Positions 60,154 through 64,000 of a stretch of 64,000 nt of DNA are shown in pieces (position 1 is the first letter of the stretch; the number at the start of each line of letters is the position of its first letter). This DNA is from Rhododendron vialii (taxonomy: Eukaryota; Streptophyta; Magnoliopsida; Ericales; Ericaceae). Location of the stretch: assembly GCF_030253575.1 (NCBI RefSeq), contig NC_080568.1, forward strand, positions 28,354,001 through 28,418,000. Reading direction: 5' to 3'. Made by a program: the position numbers and the translations under genes. The notes under the pieces are model-generated. The model was not told where the DNA came from. It saw nothing but the letters and a program-made list of their open reading frames with translations, and made no database searches.

Positions 60154-60762
60154 CCCTCATTTGAATATATATATTAATAAATAAATATACACGTGGTGTA
60201 TCCCCTCTGTGTCCGTATCCCCATTTCTTTAGAATTCTCGTGTCCCCGTGTCGGTATCGGTGTCCATGTTTGTGCATCATAGGTGACAACCCTGTGCATC
60301 TTCATTCTGATTCTGATTCTTGCTTTATGGGGGCTACAAGTGTTGTCATATGTTGGTTAGTGCCTAGTGATGTATTGGTTTAGCAGATCCTGTCTCCTTG
60401 TTTATTGATTTGTCTCTTCCGTTCATGTCCGTTGACTTCGATATTTTTTAGGCCAATAAGGTGCCTAGCTGCTTAGCCTCCATCATTTGTGGTTTCCTGC
60501 CATAAATCTTGCCAGATTTTCACAATACTGATCACAACTGTTTCTGTTATGTAGTGCGATATTGTATTGTTCCTTTTTTAAAAACAAAAACAAAATTTCT
60601 CTGCCTCTTCAACGGGGATGGAGCTGTGACATTGCTTGAAACCAAATATTCTCTTTCCTGCTTAGAATGAAAGAAGAAATTTATGGTGGCATTAATTTGA
60701 AATAGTTGAAACCTACTACCAGAAATGGTGACTTTTTGTTCCTTCAAATTTCTATGCAGATT
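60154..60762. other. Leader intron end and start context of PPR-SMR gene
   Basis: No gene. At 60190-60270, gtgtccgtatcccc and cgtgtccccgtgtcgg are the inverse of the gggacac words near 59355-59455, so the foldback element and microsatellite may sit inside a larger gggacac-type repeat. The acceptor TATGCAG lies at the end. Confidence 0.4.
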
Positions 60763-63339
60763 ATGTTACGATCAAAGCACCTCGGGACCCTTTCCCAATC
60801 CGCTAGGTCCTTCTTCCTTAGTGGGACCCGCTGTAATGCAGGAGATGGAAGTTCTTGCACTTGTACTGATGACGAAACTTGTATTTCAAGAAAGCAGAAT
60901 ACTAGAAACCAAGTGCGACATGTACAACCACCATCCACCTTAGTATCCAAAACTTCAGCAGTGGTAGGCAGCGTAGGCTCTTTGATCACTGGAGATGCAG
61001 TTAAAGGGGTAAATCCCCCCAAAGCAGAGAGAGTCGAATACCCAGCTTCTCTACCACAAGTTATAGCAGCTCCCAATTCTTTGGGGACAAGAGATTGTGT
61101 CAATTATGCTAGCAGTGAAATGGTGCACTCATCGCCTCCTATTGGCGACCAATTTGTTAAGGCGGGAATCGCGGCTGTGAGTTTTTTGTCCGATTTGGCT
61201 AACTACAAGATTCCTATGTCTGATGGGAGTGGAATGCTTAGCTCACCCCAGAATTGTGTGGTTGATCGTGCAACAAGCATCAAATCCTCAAATGTGAGAA
61301 CCTATAGAAAAGACATAGGCCAAGGGAAATCTTCCACTGGGACAGAAGCCGGTCCAACCCCAAAAGTGAACTCTCATGTTGCAAAAGGTAGAGGTGAAAA
61401 ATCTGGTTTGGGTAATGGTATCAATACTGTTTCAAATAAAGGAGACACTAATCCGGTACCCTCATATTCGTGCGATATGAAAAAGACTCTGCCACAGAGA
61501 TCAAAAGGCCAGGCAACCCGTTTCATGTCCACTGTACAAACTTCTGAAGGAAAGTTTGTGGGAAATGTTGCAGAAGGTTTGGACAGGTTCCCAAGAGATA
61601 GGAGAACACCTAATGGAGTTGCTCCCGTCAATAAGCAGTTTTCAAGCAACGGGCGTGTGGTGGAAACGGTTTCTCACCTATTGCGACAGCTGAAGTGGGG
61701 TCCATCGGCAGAAGAAGCTCTCGGGAAGCTTAACTGTTCAATGGATGCATACCAGGCGAACCAAATCCTTAAGCAGCTTCAAGACCATTCGGTGGCTCTT
61801 TCCTTCTTCTACTGGTTGAAACGACAAAATGGGTTTAGGCACGATGGGCATACTTACACCACCATGATTGGCCTCCTTGGACGTGCAAGGCAGTTTGGTG
61901 CGATAAACAAGTTGCTAGAACAGATGATCAAGGACGGATGTAAGCCCAATGTTGTGACATATAACCGTATCATTCATAGTTATGGTCGCGCAAATTATTT
62001 AAATGAAGCAGTCAATGTTTTCAAGCAAATGCAGGTGTTTGGGTGTGAACCAGACCGTGTAACTTATTGTACACTCATTGACATCCATGCAAAAGCTGGA
62101 TACCTCGATTTTGCAATGTACATGTATCAAAGGATGCAAGAGGTGGGCCTCTCTCCTGATACTTTCACTTACAGCGTCATCATCAATTGCCTTGGGAAAG
62201 GCGGTCATTTGGCAGATGCCCATAAACTTTTCTCTGAAATGGTGGGTCAGGGCTGTGAACCTAACTTAGTCACTTATAACATCATGATTGCTTTGCATGC
62301 AAAAGCGAGGAATTATTCGAATGCTCTAGATCTTTATCACAAGATGCAGAATGCGGGTTTTGAACCAGATAATGTGACGTACAGTATTGTAATGGAGGTT
62401 CTTGGTCATTGTGGATATCTTGAAGAAGCAGAAGCAGTTTATGCTGAAATGAAGCGAAAGAACTGGGTACCGGATGAACCTGTATATGGTCTCCTAGTTG
62501 ACCTCTGGGGCAAATCTGGGAATGCAGAAAAGGCCTGGGGGTGGTATCAATCCATGCTCGATGCAGGTTTGTGCCCTAATGTTCCAACGTGCAATTCTCT
62601 GCTCAGTGCTTTCCTTCGGGTCCACCGTTTGTCTGAGGCTTATGATTTGCTTCAAAGCATGCTTAGTTTGGGCTTAAAACCTTCCCTACAGACCTACACT
62701 TTGTTACTCAGTTGTTGTACGGAAGCCCAAACGTCTTTCGACATGGGTTTTTGCTGTGAGCTCATGGCTGTCACCAACCACCCGGCCCACACCTTTCTAT
62801 TGTCGATGCCAGCAGCAGGACCTGACGGCCAGAACGTCCGGGACCACATGACCAGCTTCTTGGACTTGATGCACAGCGAAGATCGGGAAAGCAAGAGGGG
62901 TCTTGTTGACGCGGTGGTTGACTTTCTTCATAAGTCAGGGCTCAAGGAGGAGGCGGGTTCTGTTTGGGAGGTGGCGGCAGAAAAGAATGTATACCCGGAT
63001 GCGGTCAGACGGAAGAGCTCGTGTTATTGGCTCATTAACCTCCACGTCATGTCAGATGGGACAGCCGTGACAGCCCTCTCGAGGACGCTTGCGTGGTTCC
63101 GGAAGCAGATGATCACGTCCGGGACTCATCCGGGACGCATTGATATCGTGACAGGGTGGGGCCGAAGGAGCAGGGTCACTGGTGCTTCCCTGGTGCGAGA
63201 GGCTGTGGATAACTTGCTCCAGAGTTTTTACTCTCCGTTTTACACAGAGAGTAATAATACCGGGTGTTTTGTAGGGTACGGGGAGCCTCTTAGCCAATGG
63301 TTAGTCCAGTCGTATGTCGAGCGGATGCATTTACTGTAG
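60763..63339 (+). CDS. P-class PPR protein with SMR domain (At1g18900-like)
   Basis: 858 residues from the ATG at 60763. I prefer this to the upstream in-frame ATG at 60706 because a good splice acceptor ends at 60759 and because MLRSKHLGTLSQSARSFFLS matches the family start. The N-terminus is Ser/Arg-rich, like an organelle transit peptide. A weakly conserved region (about 60-345) is followed by eight or nine 35-residue P-type repeats at about 358-650 (VVTYNRIIHSYGRANYLNEA, RVTYCTLIDIHAKAGYLDFA, LVTYNIMIALHAKARNYSNA). The last part (about 740-858) is an SMR domain (INLHVMSDGTAVTALSRTLA, RIDIVTGWGRRSRVTG). SMR-PPR proteins are few and act mostly in organelle gene expression; the exact RNA target is unknown. 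No breaks are seen. Confidence 0.94.
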   Translation: MLRSKHLGTLSQSARSFFLSGTRCNAGDGSSCTCTDDETCISRKQNTRNQVRHVQPPSTLVSKTSAVVGSVGSLITGDAVKGVNPPKAERVEYPASLPQVIAAPNSLGTRDCVNYASSEMVHSSPPIGDQFVKAGIAAVSFLSDLANYKIPMSDGSGMLSSPQNCVVDRATSIKSSNVRTYRKDIGQGKSSTGTEAGPTPKVNSHVAKGRGEKSGLGNGINTVSNKGDTNPVPSYSCDMKKTLPQRSKGQATRFMSTVQTSEGKFVGNVAEGLDRFPRDRRTPNGVAPVNKQFSSNGRVVETVSHLLRQLKWGPSAEEALGKLNCSMDAYQANQILKQLQDHSVALSFFYWLKRQNGFRHDGHTYTTMIGLLGRARQFGAINKLLEQMIKDGCKPNVVTYNRIIHSYGRANYLNEAVNVFKQMQVFGCEPDRVTYCTLIDIHAKAGYLDFAMYMYQRMQEVGLSPDTFTYSVIINCLGKGGHLADAHKLFSEMVGQGCEPNLVTYNIMIALHAKARNYSNALDLYHKMQNAGFEPDNVTYSIVMEVLGHCGYLEEAEAVYAEMKRKNWVPDEPVYGLLVDLWGKSGNAEKAWGWYQSMLDAGLCPNVPTCNSLLSAFLRVHRLSEAYDLLQSMLSLGLKPSLQTYTLLLSCCTEAQTSFDMGFCCELMAVTNHPAHTFLLSMPAAGPDGQNVRDHMTSFLDLMHSEDRESKRGLVDAVVDFLHKSGLKEEAGSVWEVAAEKNVYPDAVRRKSSCYWLINLHVMSDGTAVTALSRTLAWFRKQMITSGTHPGRIDIVTGWGRRSRVTGASLVREAVDNLLQSFYSPFYTESNNTGCFVGYGEPLSQWLVQSYVERMHLL

Positions 63340-64000
63340 TTTGCGACGCTTGTGCTCTGTTCGTAGGGTTTTTGTACAGTTCTGCGGTTCGGAAGAGTCG
63401 AAAGCCGATGAGTGTTTGAAGCTTCGAAGAATTCCGTTGCTGATTCTTGTTGGTGTTTCTTGAGTGAATTCTGTTTATGCTATCTGTAATCGGCTTCTGT
63501 AACCAACGTTGACTGAGGTTTTATTTATAGAGCTCATGCTCCAGCTGAAGCCACCCTCACTCAGTGTGGCTAATTTTGAATTGTATTATGGGGTTATTAT
63601 ATCTATTTATTTGTTCTTTGAGAAAACGGAAACAATTGTGGAGGTTTGTTTAATTCAGTCGAGTTTATTTTGTCCACAGGGAGGCTATGGATACTCTGGG
63701 GCTGGCTGTTCATCTCTGCATGGACGTTCGGATTGAATCTGAGCGCATACAAATCTGAACTGTACATTGCTTGGTCAATATCCAAATTGTCGATTCCCGA
63801 GATGAAGGGTCGGATTGGGCGTTTGGCACCGTTGCCAAGCACCTCCGCTTGGCAACATCTCCTAATCTGTTGTAAGTTCAGTAGTTTTCGGCCTTTCTAA
63901 AGAACTTTTAGTATCAGTAACTAACCAAAAACCATGTTCTATGTTAAATGGCTTATTCCTACTTTGAACTGTCAAGAAGTGGGAACCCGGTCTCTGTAGA
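63340..64000 (+). other. 3' flank of PPR-SMR gene
   Basis: Presumed 3' untranslated region followed by intergenic DNA. A short inverted repeat at 63822-63857 (ttggcaccgttgccaagcac / cttggcaac) is the only structure seen. Confidence 0.4.

Noticed and set aside
60706..60762. Upstream in-frame ATG at 60706 as the PPR-SMR start
   Set aside because: A good splice acceptor lies between it and the family-matching start at 60763.

Overview
This is nuclear DNA from a flowering plant, almost certainly a eudicot. The evidence is GT-AG introns of plant size, AT-rich intergenic DNA full of MITEs, SINEs and solo LTRs, and single-copy genes whose closest remembered relatives are Arabidopsis and other dicot proteins: a QUIRKY-type MCTP, a CPK10/CPK30-type calcium-dependent kinase, a HAT5/ATHB1-type HD-Zip I factor, an RTM2-like small heat-shock protein and two PPR proteins. 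The species cannot be fixed from the sequence alone.

Layout. 0-7.5 kb: decayed DUF506-like fragment (minus), intact PLS-type PPR gene (minus, 2010-4241), broken hAT transposase (minus), an orphan exon-like piece (~5.93-6.05 kb) and a PHT1 phosphate-transporter fragment (minus) cut by a MITE. 8.1-9.9 kb: two-exon RTM2-like gene (plus) with a His-rich repeat. 10-13.7 kb: gene-poor, with a perfect 61-bp palindrome. 13.7-18.5 kb: tentative small three-exon gene (minus) head-to-head with an intronless QUIRKY-like gene (plus). 18.5-27.3 kb: transposon graveyard, including a Mutator-like element with 9-bp duplications, Tourist-like MITEs, and a Cassandra-type solo LTR nested in a tRNA-derived SINE. 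27.4-34.6 kb: HD-Zip I gene (plus) with a 5.3-kb first intron and a leader uORF. 35.1-37.6 kb: solo LTR of 2453 bp with an exact 5-bp duplication. 39.9-45.3 kb: seven-exon CDPK (minus). 45.4-57.3 kb: intergenic, with foldback elements, SINE copies and Stowaway MITEs. 57.3-63.4 kb: P-class PPR-SMR gene (plus), probably with a spliced 5' leader.

The genes look like unrelated single transcription units rather than a pathway cluster, and I found no clear undescribed system. The points most worth a second look are the HD-Zip protein with Leu in place of the specificity-setting Trp of homeodomain position 56, the nested Cassandra-in-SINE insertion that can be read from two exact target-site duplications, several foldback families present in two copies, and the His/Glu/Lys-rich repeat of the RTM2-like protein. 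Exon joins were worked out by hand from reading frame and splice sites; family names rest on recognised motifs, not on database searches.
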